The notes beneath the pieces are model-generated. The model searched no databases. It was given only the letters and a program-made list of their open reading frames with translations, and was not told the DNA's origin. Made by a program: the position numbers and the translations under genes. Of a stretch of 64,000 nt of DNA, positions 1 through 9,518 are shown piece by piece; position 1 is the first letter of the stretch; each line of letters opens with the position of its first letter. The DNA comes from JACVRW01 sp963728155 (GTDB lineage Bacteria > Actinomycetota > Thermoleophilia > Solirubrobacterales > Thermoleophilaceae), in assembly GCA_963728155.1 (NCBI GenBank), contig CAVSJF010000011.1, positions 192,936 through 256,935 of the forward strand, given 5' to 3'.

Positions 1-696
1 GCCCTGGGCCATGCGCTCAGCCAGGTAGACGGCGATGATCTCCGAGTCGCACTCGGACTGGAAGCGGTGGCCGGCGCGCTCCAGGCGGCGCTTCCACATG
101 TGGTAGTTGGTCAGTTGGCCGTTGTGCACGACCGCTACGTCGGGGAAGGGATAGGCCCAGTAGGGGTGGGCGTTGGCGATGTCCACGTCGGACTCGGTGG
201 CCATGCGCGCGTGACCGATCGCGTGGGTGCCCAGGAAGCCGTCGAGCTCATAGTCGGCGGACACCGTCTCGGCGTCGCCCAGGTCCTTGATGATCTCCAG
301 CGAGCGACCCAGCGACAGCACCTCGGTGCCGCGGACGTCCTCGATGTAGTCGGCCAGATGCTTTAGATCGCCGTCGTAGCCGAAGAGCACCGTCATCGCG
401 TGGTCGTTGGTGCCCTCGATCGAGCTGACCGTGGCGCCGGACTGCTGGAGGCGCGACTCGATCTCGCTGCGCTGGCGGCGCAGCCGGCCGGCGAGCTCGA
501 AGTCCTCGCCGCCGTGCCCGTTCGCCTCGGCCAGCTTCACGTGCATCACGTAGCCGTCGGCCTCGGGCCGGTACAGCGCGTAGCCCGTGGAGTCGGGCCC
601 GCGGTGCTTCATGGCCTGCAGCATCGCGGTCATGTCGCGCCCGACGTGGCGCTCACCGCCGCCGTCGCGGTAGATGATCCCGGCGATCCCGCACAT
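1..696 (-). CDS. Class II glutamine amidotransferase-like subunit (second MgsA/GlxB type), cut by the window edge
   Basis: The 232 codons seen are open from ATG at 696 to the left edge. The protein begins MCGIAG, so Cys2 becomes the N-terminal nucleophile of an Ntn-type glutamine amidotransferase. Further family signatures are HRGPDS near residue 32, GHARMATES near 168 and HNGQLTNY near 197. It resembles the small amidotransferase-like subunit of N-methylglutamate synthase (MgsA, also called GlxB), as does the gene at 11934-12835. The start overlaps the stop of the upstream glutamine-synthetase-like gene by one base (TGATG), so translation is probably coupled. MgsB- and MgsC-like partners may lie left of the window. 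Its amine substrate cannot be told from sequence. Confidence 0.8.
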   Translation of the reverse strand, partial: MCGIAGIIYRDGGGERHVGRDMTAMLQAMKHRGPDSTGYALYRPEADGYVMHVKLAEANGHGGEDFELAGRLRRQRSEIESRLQQSGATVSSIEGTNDHAMTVLFGYDGDLKHLADYIEDVRGTEVLSLGRSLEIIKDLGDAETVSADYELDGFLGTHAIGHARMATESDVDIANAHPYWAYPFPDVAVVHNGQLTNYHMWKRRLERAGHRFQSECDSEIIAVYLAERMAQG

Positions 697-2168
697 CAGG
701 GAAGAACCTCCAGGTACTCGTCGCGCTCCCAGTCGGTCACGGCGGCCAGGTAGCGCTCCCACTCGTCGTTCTTGTAGTGGCGAAAGACGTCGTACAAGCG
801 GCCGGGCATCGCGCTGCGCACCACCTCGTCGGCCTCCAGCGCCACCAGGGCCGCGCCCAGGCTGTCGGGGACGCGTTCGATCTCGGTGCCCGCCTGGAGC
901 AGGTCGTAGGTGTTGCCGCTCTGGGGATCGCCCGGATCGCTCTCGTTGCGGATGCCGTCGAGGCCGGCCACCAGCAGCGAAGCCACCGTGAGGTAGGGGT
1001 TGCAGGAGGAGTCGACGCCGCGGTACTCGAAGCGCCCACCCGAGGCCACGCGCACCGTGCAGGTGCGGTTCTGCCAACCCCAGTTCTTGTAGACCGGCGC
1101 CCAGAAGCCCGCGTCCCACATGCGGCAGTAGGAGTTGACCGTCGGGTTGCCGACGCACATGAGCGCGCCGAAGTGGTCGAGCATCCCGCCGAGAAAGTGG
1201 CGCGCGATGTCCGAGAGCTCGGCGGGACCGTCGGTGTCGTGGAAGACATTGCTGCCGTTCTCGTCCATGAGGGTGAAGTGGTGGTGGTGGCCGTTGGCCG
1301 ACACGCCGGTGAACGGCTTGGGCATGAAGGTGGGCAGAAGGCCGTGCTTGCGCCCCACCGCCGCGCAGATCTGCCGGTAGGTGGTGATGTTGTCGGCCGT
1401 CTTCACCGGGCGGTCGAAGCGGAAGTTCAGCTCGAGCTGGCCCGGGGCGTCCTCGTGGTCGCCGTAGCTCATGTCGAGGCCCAGCTTCTGGCCGTAGTCG
1501 ATCACGTCGAGCAGCACCGGACGGAGCTCCTCGAACTGATGGATGTGGTAGCAGTAGGGCTTGGTCACACCCTCGGGAAGGGCCCCGTTCTCGGGCTTCT
1601 TCAGCCACATCATCTCGGGCTCGATGCCGATCAGGAAGCTGTAGCCGAGCTCCTTCTCGAACTCCGCAACCACGCGCTTGAGGTTCTGGCGAGGGTCGGC
1701 GTCGAGCAGCTCGCCCGTCTCGGTGTCGTAACAGTCGCAGTACACGCGGGCCACGCGCGAATCCCAGGGCAGGACGGCGAAGGTGTCGAGGTCGGCTACC
1801 GCCGCCAGCTCGGACTCCTCGGGGCCGAAGCCGATGTAGTCGCCAGCGCGGTCGGTGAACAGGTTGGCCGTGGCGCCGTAGACGAGCTGGTAACCCTTCT
1901 CGGCGACCTGGGGGAAGAAGTCCGCGACCACGCCCTTGCCCATCACCCGTCCGGTGATCGAGACCTGCTGGAAGAAGACGTACTTGATGCCGTCGGCGTG
2001 AATGCGACGGGTGATCTCCTCGATGCGCTCGCGCCGGCCCGGCTGGGTGCGCGCCTCCTCGAGGGTGGCGGGCGGCGCTTCCGAGCGCGCCGTCTTCAGG
2101 ACGGTGTCGACCGTGCCGCCGAAGCCGTTCGACGCCGCCTCCTGGGCCGTCGCGCTGCCGTCACTCAT
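696..2168 (-). CDS. Glutamine synthetase-like ligase (GlnT/type III-like; glutamate-amine ligase)
   Basis: A 490-residue member of the glutamine synthetase superfamily, which joins glutamate to ammonia or an amine with ATP. A long N-terminal extension precedes the beta-grasp part. The catalytic part shows IGIEPEMMW near residue 177, YGDHEDAPGQLELNF near 235, NGHHHHFTL near 288 and SSCNPYLTVAS near 385, matching the metal, glutamate and ATP sites of the family. ATG at 2168 has a good ribosome site (GGAGGA, 7 bases upstream). It is coupled by a one-base overlap to an amidotransferase subunit, so its product is probably passed to a glutamate-synthase-like enzyme. It is a diverged paralogue of the gene at 12957-14333. 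Amine specificity, or plain glutamine synthesis, remains open. Confidence 0.8.
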   Translation of the reverse strand: MSDGSATAQEAASNGFGGTVDTVLKTARSEAPPATLEEARTQPGRRERIEEITRRIHADGIKYVFFQQVSITGRVMGKGVVADFFPQVAEKGYQLVYGATANLFTDRAGDYIGFGPEESELAAVADLDTFAVLPWDSRVARVYCDCYDTETGELLDADPRQNLKRVVAEFEKELGYSFLIGIEPEMMWLKKPENGALPEGVTKPYCYHIHQFEELRPVLLDVIDYGQKLGLDMSYGDHEDAPGQLELNFRFDRPVKTADNITTYRQICAAVGRKHGLLPTFMPKPFTGVSANGHHHHFTLMDENGSNVFHDTDGPAELSDIARHFLGGMLDHFGALMCVGNPTVNSYCRMWDAGFWAPVYKNWGWQNRTCTVRVASGGRFEYRGVDSSCNPYLTVASLLVAGLDGIRNESDPGDPQSGNTYDLLQAGTEIERVPDSLGAALVALEADEVVRSAMPGRLYDVFRHYKNDEWERYLAAVTDWERDEYLEVLP

Positions 2169-2221
2169 TCGCAGTCCTCCGAGTGGATTGGGGCCGCCGG
2201 GGCGGGCCGCCCGGCGCGGCG

Positions 2222-2250
2222 ACTATATCACCGCTTTGCGCAAATTTGTA
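2222..2250 (-). promoter_or_regulatory. Promoter and palindromic operator of the glutamine-synthetase-like gene
   Basis: On the minus strand a -10-like TATAGT (2227-2222) lies downstream of TACAAA (2250-2245) with 17 bases between. The -35 part lies in a palindrome, GCAAATTTGT on the plus strand at 2240-2249. The same core, ACAAATTTG on the minus strand preceded by TTA, recurs at 9909-9918 in front of soxD. A repressor bound here would cover the -35 element. The GntR-type gene at 2259-3071 is the obvious candidate regulator; that link is inference. Confidence 0.55.
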
Positions 2251-2258
2251 TAAGGCCC

Positions 2259-3071
2259 TCAGCGTGCGGCGACGGTCGAATCGCGGGTGATCGACGGCAC
2301 GGGCGGGAGCTCCTCGATCCAGCGCATCACGTGCAGATCGAGGCTCCGCGGAAGGAAGATGTCGACCGAATGCTCGACCGCCGCGCCCTCCGCGGTACAG
2401 GTGACGTGATCGATCTCGAGCGCGGCCACGGTCTCGCTCACCGCGAGCGCCCGGCCCACGCGGTCGCGCCGGGTAAGCAGGCGAGCCGAGATGTGTGCGC
2501 GGGTGTAGGCCACGGGCACCCCCTGGCCGCGCATCACGTCGAGCACCATGTCGCCGTCCTCGAGCGCCTGACGAAGCTTGGCCTCCGACGGCATCGCCAC
2601 CTCGGGGTGCACGATGTCGCGCATCCAGGCCCCGGGCCGCCCGTCCATGAGCAGCGTTCGGGTGACCGTGGTGGCCAACGCGTCCGCGGGCAGGGCGAAG
2701 AGCTCCGCCGGTTCGGGCCCGAGCCGCTTCTGCTCGATCTCGACCTCGCCCAGCTCCAGCTTCACGCCCCGTTGGCGGGCCAGCTCGCTGTAGGACACGA
2801 GCCGCTCGAGGCCCTCGTCGAGGCTCGTCGCGGTGGTGCGGCCGACGTAGGTGCCGCTGCCCTGCCGGCGGACGATCTCACCGCTCTCCTCGAGGCGCCG
2901 CAGCGCGGTACGCAGTGTCCCGCGCGAGATCCCCAGCTGCACCGACAGCTCCTGCTCGGGGGGAAGGCGCTCGCCCGAGCGGTGGCGTCCCGTGGCCAGC
3001 CACGTCCGCAGCGCGTCCTCGGCGATGTCGACCAGAGACGGCTTGGCCTCGGGAGCGACCGCGTCGGTCAC
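2259..3071 (-). CDS. GntR-family transcriptional regulator with UTRA ligand domain (HutC type)
   Basis: The product is 270 residues. An N-terminal winged helix-turn-helix (about residues 8-75, including LPPEQELSVQLGISRGTLRT) is followed by a UTRA effector domain (about 95-260), the HutC branch of GntR, which usually senses a pathway metabolite. I chose GTG at 3071 because it overlaps the stop of the formate-THF ligase gene by one base (TAGTG). An open frame continues upstream to 3290 but lies inside fhs and has no family similarity. It sits last in the soxDAGB-fhs unit, so it probably controls amine degradation and itself. The palindromes at 2240-2249 and 9909-9918 are its likely operators. 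Confidence 0.85.
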   Translation of the reverse strand: MTDAVAPEAKPSLVDIAEDALRTWLATGRHRSGERLPPEQELSVQLGISRGTLRTALRRLEESGEIVRRQGSGTYVGRTTATSLDEGLERLVSYSELARQRGVKLELGEVEIEQKRLGPEPAELFALPADALATTVTRTLLMDGRPGAWMRDIVHPEVAMPSEAKLRQALEDGDMVLDVMRGQGVPVAYTRAHISARLLTRRDRVGRALAVSETVAALEIDHVTCTAEGAAVEHSVDIFLPRSLDLHVMRWIEELPPVPSITRDSTVAAR

Positions 3072-4750
3072 TAGAACAGGCCGACCGTCCGCCCGTCGGC
3101 GTCGATGTCCACGTTGAACGCGGCTGGAGACTTGCCGAGGCCGGGCATCTGCTGAATGTCCCCGGCCAGCGGCACGAGCCAGCCGGCGCCCGTGTAGGCC
3201 CGGATGTCGCGCACCGGCAGCACGAAGTCCTCGGGCGCGTTGAGGAGCGTGGGGTCGGACGACAGGGAGAGGTGCGTCTTGGCCATGCACACCGGCAGCT
3301 TGTCCAGGCCGTCGTCGTTGAACTGGCGGATCTTGCGCTGAGCGTCCAGGTAGAACACCACTTCCTTCGCGCCGTAGACCTTCTTGGCCACCTTCTCGAC
3401 CTTGGTCTCGATCGAGTCGTCGTCGGAGTACAGCAGTTCGAACTCGTTCGGGCTGTCGCAGGCCTTCACCACGGCCTCGCCCAGCGCCGCGGCGCCCTCG
3501 CCGCCATTGGTGAAGCCGTCGTTGATCTCGGCCCCGTGCGCCCCCGCCTCCAGGGCCAGGCGCTGGACCAGAGCCACCTCCTCGTCGGTGTCCCCCGGGC
3601 GGCGGTTGACCGCGACCACGCAGGGCAGGCCGAAGGTCTTGACGATTCCGAGGTGGCGACGCAGGTTGGCGGCACCCTCCTCGACCGCCTTGAGGCCCTC
3701 ATCGGTGCCCGAGCGCGGGTCGTCCTCGAGGCCGCCGTGGTGCTTGAGCGCGCGCACCGTGGCCACCAGCACCACCGCGCTGGGGCGGATACCGCCCTTG
3801 CGACAGACGATGTCGAAGAACTTCTCCATGCCCATGTCCGAGCCGAAGCCCGACTCGGTGATCACGTAGTCGCCGAGCTTCTGGCCGATCAGGTCGGCCA
3901 CCAGCGAGGAGTTGCCGTGGGCGATGTTGGCGAACGGCCCGGCGTGCATCAGGCAGGGCTGGCCCTCGAGCGTCTGAATCAGGTTGGGCTTCAGCGCGTC
4001 CTTCAGCAGCACCGCCATAGCGCCGGCCGCCCCCAGGTCCTCGGCGGTCACGGGCTTGCCGCCGTCGAAGGAGTGAGCGACGGTGATGGCGCCGAGGCGC
4101 TTGCGCAGGTCCTGGAGGTCGCGCGAGACGGCGAGGATGGCCATCACCTCCGATGCGGCGGTGATGTCGAAGCCCGACTCACGCGGGTAGCCGTTGGCCC
4201 GGCCGCCCTGGCCGAGGGTGATCGCGCGCAGGGCGCGATCGTTCATGTCGAGGGCCCGCTTCCATCCCACGCGCAGGGCGTCGATCTTGTGCGGGTTGCC
4301 GTGCAGGATCGAGGCGTCGAGCAGCGCGGCGAGCAGGTTGTTGGCCGCGCCCACGGCGTGGATGTCGCCGGTGAAGTGGAGGTTCAGGTCTTCCATCGGC
4401 ACGACCTGGGTCATGCCGCCGCCCGCGGCGCCGCCCTTGATGCCGAACACCGGGCCGAGGGAGGGCTCGCGTAGGCAGAGCACCGGGTCCTTGCCGATCC
4501 TGCCCAGGCCCTGGGTCAGGGATACCGCCGTCGTCGTCTTGCCCTCGCCCGCCTTGGTGGGCGTGACGCCGGCCACGCACACGATCTTGGCGTCGGGCGC
4601 GTCCTTCATGCGGTCGACCACACTCAGGTCGATCTTGGCCTTGTAGCGCCCGTAGGGCTCGAACTCGTCGGGCGTTAGGCCCATCCGCTCGGCGATGTCC
4701 TCGATCGGGAGGAGCTCCGCTTCCTGCGCGATCTCCAGGCTGCTCTTCAC
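3071..4750 (-). CDS. fhs: Formate-tetrahydrofolate ligase
   Basis: This 559-residue enzyme makes 10-formyltetrahydrofolate from formate, ATP and tetrahydrofolate, or runs in reverse. Length and motifs match the family: P-loop TPTKAGEGKTTT near residues 63-74, LREPSLGPVFGIKGGAAGGG near 96-115, LHFTGDIHA, and GGIRPSAVVLVATVRALKHHGG. I chose GTG at 4750: a GAGGAGAG ribosome site lies just upstream and the protein then starts where family members do. The longer frame to 5014 runs inside soxB. It lies 17 bases after soxB, so it probably handles the one-carbon unit released by the demethylating enzyme. Confidence 0.95.
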   Translation of the reverse strand: MKSSLEIAQEAELLPIEDIAERMGLTPDEFEPYGRYKAKIDLSVVDRMKDAPDAKIVCVAGVTPTKAGEGKTTTAVSLTQGLGRIGKDPVLCLREPSLGPVFGIKGGAAGGGMTQVVPMEDLNLHFTGDIHAVGAANNLLAALLDASILHGNPHKIDALRVGWKRALDMNDRALRAITLGQGGRANGYPRESGFDITAASEVMAILAVSRDLQDLRKRLGAITVAHSFDGGKPVTAEDLGAAGAMAVLLKDALKPNLIQTLEGQPCLMHAGPFANIAHGNSSLVADLIGQKLGDYVITESGFGSDMGMEKFFDIVCRKGGIRPSAVVLVATVRALKHHGGLEDDPRSGTDEGLKAVEEGAANLRRHLGIVKTFGLPCVVAVNRRPGDTDEEVALVQRLALEAGAHGAEINDGFTNGGEGAAALGEAVVKACDSPNEFELLYSDDDSIETKVEKVAKKVYGAKEVVFYLDAQRKIRQFNDDGLDKLPVCMAKTHLSLSSDPTLLNAPEDFVLPVRDIRAYTGAGWLVPLAGDIQQMPGLGKSPAAFNVDIDADGRTVGLF

Positions 4751-4767
4751 GGGCTCTCTCCTCGTCG

Positions 4768-5985
4768 TTAGTGGCTGACTGCCGCGGCGGCCAGTTCTGA
4801 TACCAGCTTGTCCTCGTAGAACCGCTCCAGCGCGAAGGGCTGGATCAGCTCGGGCTGCTTGCGGGTGGCCGTGAGCTCGGCCAGCGTCTTGCCGACGATC
4901 GGGGCGGCCTTGAAGCCGTAGGTGCCCCAGCCCGAGCTCACGTGGAAGTTCTCGACCTCGGTCTGGCCCAGGATCGGGCTGTAGTCCGGGCTGAGGTCGC
5001 ACAGGCCGGCCCACGAGCGCAGTATTCGCGCGTGCTCGAGCTGGGGGAACAGCTCGAGGGTGTGGCGCGAGACCTCCTGCATGAAGTTGAGCGTGCCCTG
5101 CTGGCGGTAGGTGGTCCAGGGCTCGATCTCCGCGCCCATGAGGAACTCGCCGCGGTCGGTCTGCGACACGTAGACGTGCATCTGTGAGGACACGATCACC
5201 ACGTCGAGCAGCGGCTTCATCGCCTCGGTCACGCAGGCCTGGAGGATGTGGGTGGTGATCGGCATCTTCACGCCGGCCATGTCGGAGATCAGCGAGCTCC
5301 AGCCCGCCGTGCAGTTGAGCACCGTGCCCGCCTTGATGCGTCCCCGGTTGGTGTTGACCGCGTCCACGCGGCCGTTGGTGCGCTCGATCCCGGTGACCTC
5401 GGTGTAGGGGTGGATCTCGGCGCCGCCGCGGTCGGCGCCGCGCGCCAGGCCCCAGACCACGGCGTCGTGGCGGATCACGCCGCCCGGCGGGTGGTAGAGA
5501 GCGCCCATGATGGGGTGCACGGCGTCCGGGTTGTCCACCTGCATGGCCGGCGCCAGCTTCTTGATCTCGTCGGGGTAGATCAGCCGCGAGTCGATGCCGT
5601 TGAGGCGGTTGACCTCCGCGCGGTTGGCCATCACGAACATCGCGCGGTCGGTGTGGGCCAGGGTGAGGTGGCCGTTCTGGGAGAAGAGCAGGTTGAAGTT
5701 GAGCTCCGCGCCCAGGCCCTCGTAGAGCTTGAGCGAGGCGTCGTAGAACTTCGCCCCCTCCACGGTCTTGTAGTTGGAGCGCAGGATCGTGGTGTTGCGC
5801 CCGGCGGCCCCCGAGCCGATGTAGTTCTTCTCGAGGATGGCCACGTCCTTGATGCCGTGGTCGCGGGCGAGGTAGTAGGCGGTGGCCAGACCGTGGGAGC
5901 CGCCGCCGATGATCACGACGTCATAGGAGTCCTTGAGCTCGCCGCGCTTTCGCCACATGCGCTTGGGGCGGAAGATCTCACGCAC
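4768..5985 (-). CDS. soxB: Heterotetrameric sarcosine oxidase / N-methylglutamate dehydrogenase, beta subunit
   Basis: The 405-residue flavoprotein subunit oxidises the N-methyl amine. An N-terminal FAD site, IIGGGSHGLATAYYLA, begins at residue 25. GSGAAGRNTTILRSNY follows near 58. His173 in GGVIRHDAVVW matches the histidine known to bind FMN covalently in bacterial heterotetrameric sarcosine oxidases. SSGWGTYGFKAAPIVGK near 355 is the usual C-terminal FAD signature. The GTG start overlaps soxG by 8 bases. Together with SoxD, SoxA and SoxG it would form a complex. In the N-methylglutamate route the homologous subunit is MgdA. Neighbouring mgsABC and GMAS-like genes favour N-methylglutamate over sarcosine as substrate, but sequence does not decide. 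Confidence 0.9.
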   Translation of the reverse strand: MREIFRPKRMWRKRGELKDSYDVVIIGGGSHGLATAYYLARDHGIKDVAILEKNYIGSGAAGRNTTILRSNYKTVEGAKFYDASLKLYEGLGAELNFNLLFSQNGHLTLAHTDRAMFVMANRAEVNRLNGIDSRLIYPDEIKKLAPAMQVDNPDAVHPIMGALYHPPGGVIRHDAVVWGLARGADRGGAEIHPYTEVTGIERTNGRVDAVNTNRGRIKAGTVLNCTAGWSSLISDMAGVKMPITTHILQACVTEAMKPLLDVVIVSSQMHVYVSQTDRGEFLMGAEIEPWTTYRQQGTLNFMQEVSRHTLELFPQLEHARILRSWAGLCDLSPDYSPILGQTEVENFHVSSGWGTYGFKAAPIVGKTLAELTATRKQPELIQPFALERFYEDKLVSELAAAAVSH

Positions 5986-6658
5986 GGCTGGTCACCTCTG
6001 CCGTTCGGAGCGAGTCCACGCCGACGGGTCCGCCGCCCAGGTTCCCGGCGGCGTCGGCGACCACGGCCCACACGTACTGACCGAGCGCCGCGCCGAACAG
6101 CATGAGCCAGCGGTCCTCGGTCTCGCGCAGGACCGCTCCCGGCGTGCGGGCCACCGAACCGGGGCGAAACGCCCCGACCGGGGTCACGGCGTCACGCAGG
6201 TCGAGCGCGGTGAATCGCGCGAACACCTCTCGGGCGAGCGGGCCCTCGATGGCCAGCAGGCCAAAGGCAGTGGTCACGTCGATCACGCTCACGAGGCCGT
6301 CGCCGCCGTTGTTGATGCGCTCCCGCACGCCCTCCAGCTCGCCGATTGCCACGGCGCGCTCGGGTGTGAACGGGCACCACCAGCCGCCCTCGAAGGGGCT
6401 GACCTGGCCGAGCACGAGCGACTCGCCGGTCACCGCGCTGGTGTCGGCCGCCTGCACCTCGAGCTTGCCCAGATGGGAGAGGTCGGCGAAGCCGACGCTG
6501 GTCTGGCAGCGCTGCCGCTCGGCCTCCTCGCCGTCGAAGCGCACGGCCACGTTCCAGCCGCCGCGCTCCTCCAGCTCGGCGCCGGCGGCCAGGGCCTGGC
6601 GCTCCATCGGGCTGCGCGCCAGCGCGCCCGCGGAGGGTGAGAGGAACTCGAGGCTCAT
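5978..6658 (-). CDS. soxG: Sarcosine oxidase gamma subunit-like (SoxG / MgdD)
   Basis: A 226-residue protein of the SoxG family, distantly related to the aminomethyltransferase fold. Recognisable parts are VGFADLSHLGKLEVQ near residue 55, SVIDVTTAFGLLAIEGP near 123 and a C-terminal LFGAALGQYVWAVV. In the known enzyme the gamma subunit helps assemble the complex and the tetrahydrofolate site. The start overlaps the soxA stop as ATGA, and its own end overlaps soxB by 8 bases, so the four subunits are translationally linked. Confidence 0.85.
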   Translation of the reverse strand: MSLEFLSPSAGALARSPMERQALAAGAELEERGGWNVAVRFDGEEAERQRCQTSVGFADLSHLGKLEVQAADTSAVTGESLVLGQVSPFEGGWWCPFTPERAVAIGELEGVRERINNGGDGLVSVIDVTTAFGLLAIEGPLAREVFARFTALDLRDAVTPVGAFRPGSVARTPGAVLRETEDRWLMLFGAALGQYVWAVVADAAGNLGGGPVGVDSLRTAEVTSRA

Positions 6659-9518
6659 GAGCGCAGGATCTCGCCGTCGGGGTCGTAGAAGGGCTTGGTC
6701 ACCACGTCGGCCTCGAGCTGCTTGCCCTCGTCGGAGATCGTCACGCGCGAGCCGTCCTTGGCCAGGGCCGCGGGCACCCAGGCCATCGCGATCACCTTGT
6801 CCAGCTGGTGCGAGTAGCGGGCGCTGGTGACCTGGCCCAGCGGGGCGTCATCGTTCTCGGGCAGCACCACCGCGCCCTCGGTGGGAACGTCCCCGTTGCG
6901 CAGCTCGAGCCCCACCAGCGTGGTCTCGGCCGGCTCCTCGGAGAAGCGCTCGAGCGCCGAGCGCCCGATGAAGTCCTGCTCCTTGTCGAGCTTGACGATC
7001 CAGGGCATGGCCGCGCTGAAGGGATGCGACTCCGAGTCGGTGTCCTGGCCGACGATGATGTGCATCTTCTGCAGCCGCAGCAGCCGCTGGGGCTCCAGGC
7101 CGAAGGGCTTGAGGCCGTGCTCGGCCCCCGCTCCCATCAGCGCGTCCCAGAGGTGCTCGCCGTGGGCCGAGGGAAAGTGGATCTCGTAGCCCACCTCGCC
7201 CACGAAGCCGATGCGCAGGATCAGGCAGGGCACCCCGGCCACCTCGGCGCGCTTGCCGTCGAGGTACTTGAAGGCCTCGGCCGAGCAGTCGAGGTCGGTG
7301 AGCTTGCCCATGATCTCCCGAGCGCGCGGGCCGGCGAGGTTGACCGCGCCGAGGCCCTGGGTCACGTCGGTGAGGTGGACGTCGAGCCGCCAGTCGGCCA
7401 GCCACCATGAGAACCAGTCGTACACGGCGCCGGCGCCGCTCGAGGTGGTGGTCACGTAGAAGGACTCGTCGTCGAGGCGGCAGACCGTGCCGTCGTCCAT
7501 GATGCGGCCCGCGTCGCTGGCCATCACGCCGTAGCGGACGCGGCCCGGCTCCATGTTGGAGAAGCGGTTGGGGTAGAGGCGGTCGAGCAGCTCGCCCGCG
7601 CCTGAGCCGCGCACGATCAGCTTGCCCAGCGTGGACACGTCGATGATCCCGGCCGCCCGGTTCACCGCGAGCGCCTCGGCCTTCACGTCGCCGTAGTCGT
7701 AGGCGCGGCGCCAGTCGCCGGCCCACAGCACGTTGGCGCCCTGCTCGCGCTGGCGCCCGTGGATCGAGGAGCGCTTGGCGGGCTCGAAGGCCTCCCGGCC
7801 AGCGCGCCCATGGGCACCGGGTGCCATGGCGGGCGGGCGGTGGTGCCGCCCACCTGCTCGAGGGTCTGGCCGGTCTCCTGAGCCATCTGGCGGATCGCCG
7901 TGAGCTGGCACATCCGGCCCTGGCAGGGCCCCATGGTGGTGGTGGTGTAGCGCTTGGAGAGCTCGATCGAGTCGTAGCCCTCCTCCACGCTCAGGTGGAT
8001 GTCCTTGGCCGTGACGTCCTCGCACAGGCAGGCGAAGCACTTGCCCTTGGTCTTTGCCGAGACCGGCGCGGGAACAGCCACCTCCGGGGAGCGCTTCCAG
8101 GCGCTCTCGATCCGCGCGCGGCCCTCCTGCGCGCGGGCGAAGGAATCGGCGTCGCCGAAGCCGAGCGCGTGCGCGGCCTCCTCGCCCGACACACGGCCCG
8201 ACAGCTCGGCGTCCTCGAGCGACACCGGGCCGCACACCTCGCCGGCCGCGTGAAGGCCGGCGGGCACGTGGGACAGCGCGAACACGCCGCGCTCGCTGTG
8301 GTACGAGGTCTTGGCCCCGGACTGGGCGAGGAGGGAGGTGGCGGGCGCGCTGCCGCCGGAGACCACCAGGAGGTCGCAGTCGATCTCTGCCCCGCCGTCG
8401 GCGCCCGGGGCGCCCACCACGGCCTGGCTCAGGTGGCCGCGGCCGCGGGCCTCGAGCACGGTCGCTCCCCGCTTGATCCGCACCCCGCGGCGCTCCAGCG
8501 CCTTGAAGGCGGGCGACGAGCCGTTCGTGCGCAGGTCGGCCACCGCGACGATGTCGACGCCGTGATCAAGCAGGGCCAGCGCGGCCTCGAGGCCGCGATC
8601 GCACACCGTGGCCACCACGGCGCGACTGCCGGGCTTGACGGCGTAGAGCCCGGCCAGGCGGCGCGCGCCGCCGGAGATCATCACCCCGGGAAGGTCGTTG
8701 CCGGCGAAGAGCAGCGGCTGCTCGATCGTGCCGGTGGCGAAGAGCAGGCGCCGGGCGCGCACCTGGTGCAGCGTGTCGCCCTGCCACACCGGCACGAGGC
8801 CGTCGAAGGCGCCCAGTGCCGGCGCGTTCGAGAGCACCTCCACGCCGGCCTCCTGAGCGCGGGCGGTGAGCTCACGCGCGTGCGCGTGTCCCTCCTCGGC
8901 GAGGAGGCGCCCGCCGGGCTCGGCCCCCTCGTCGCACAGCACCACGTCGGCCCCCAGTTCGGCGGCGGCGATGGCGGCGTTGAGGCCCGCCGCTCCTCCG
9001 CCCACCACGAGCAGGTCGGCGTGGCGGCGGCGGTACTCGGTGCGCCACTCGCGCTCGGGCTGGCTCTTGCGCAGCTTGCCCAGGCCGGCGGCGTGGCGCA
9101 GCACCTTCTCGTAGAGCGGCCACAGCCGGCGCGGGCGGATGAAGGTCTTGTAGTAGAAGCCGGGCGGGGTGAAGGGACCGGCGAACTTGTCGGTGGCGCT
9201 CATCACGTCGAAGTCGAGCGACGGCGTGGCGTTCATGTGGTGGACCTTCATGCCCTCGCGAACGGGCTCGGTGCAGGCCCGGACCCCAGGGGCGTCGCCC
9301 ACCTGGACCATGCAGTTGGGGCACTGGCCCGCGCAGCACATCAGCCCGCGCGGGCGGTGGTACTTGAAGGAGCGTGAGAAGGTGCGCCGGCCCGACGCGT
9401 ACAGGGCCGAGCCGATGGTGTCGCCCTCGAGCGCCTTCACCTCCTTGCCGTCGAAGCTGAAGGTCAGCTCGCGCTCGCGGTCGATGCGCTCGCCCTCGCG
9501 CTGGGGCAGCCGGCTCAC
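6655..9518 (-). CDS. soxA: Sarcosine oxidase alpha subunit-like (SoxA / MgdC), frame broken once
   Basis: Reading across one break gives about 954 residues, normal for SoxA. Order of parts: a [2Fe-2S]-type segment with MCCAGQCPNC near residue 60 and a further Cys about 15 residues later; an FAD/NAD-binding oxidoreductase domain beginning LVVGGGAAGLNAA; a BFD-like Cys segment (CFACLCEDV and GPCQGRMC, about 510-555); and a C-terminal GcvT-type tetrahydrofolate domain (about 590-950) that takes the methyl carbon as methylene-THF. The frame shifts at about 7794-7796, where restoring one G in a GGG run joins both halves. GTG at 9518 overlaps the soxD stop as GTGA. All cluster-type cysteines are present. 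Confidence 0.88.

Noticed and set aside
777..3074. A 765-codon open frame on the plus strand opposite the glutamine-synthetase-like and GntR genes
   Set aside because: It is His/Val/Leu/Arg/Gly-rich and low in complexity, as expected for the antisense of GC-rich coding DNA, and has no ribosome site or domain.
6655..9518. Two separate genes (an oxidoreductase and an aminomethyltransferase) instead of one soxA
   Set aside because: Homology continues without loss across the break near 7795, and the summed length equals SoxA; one missing G explains it.
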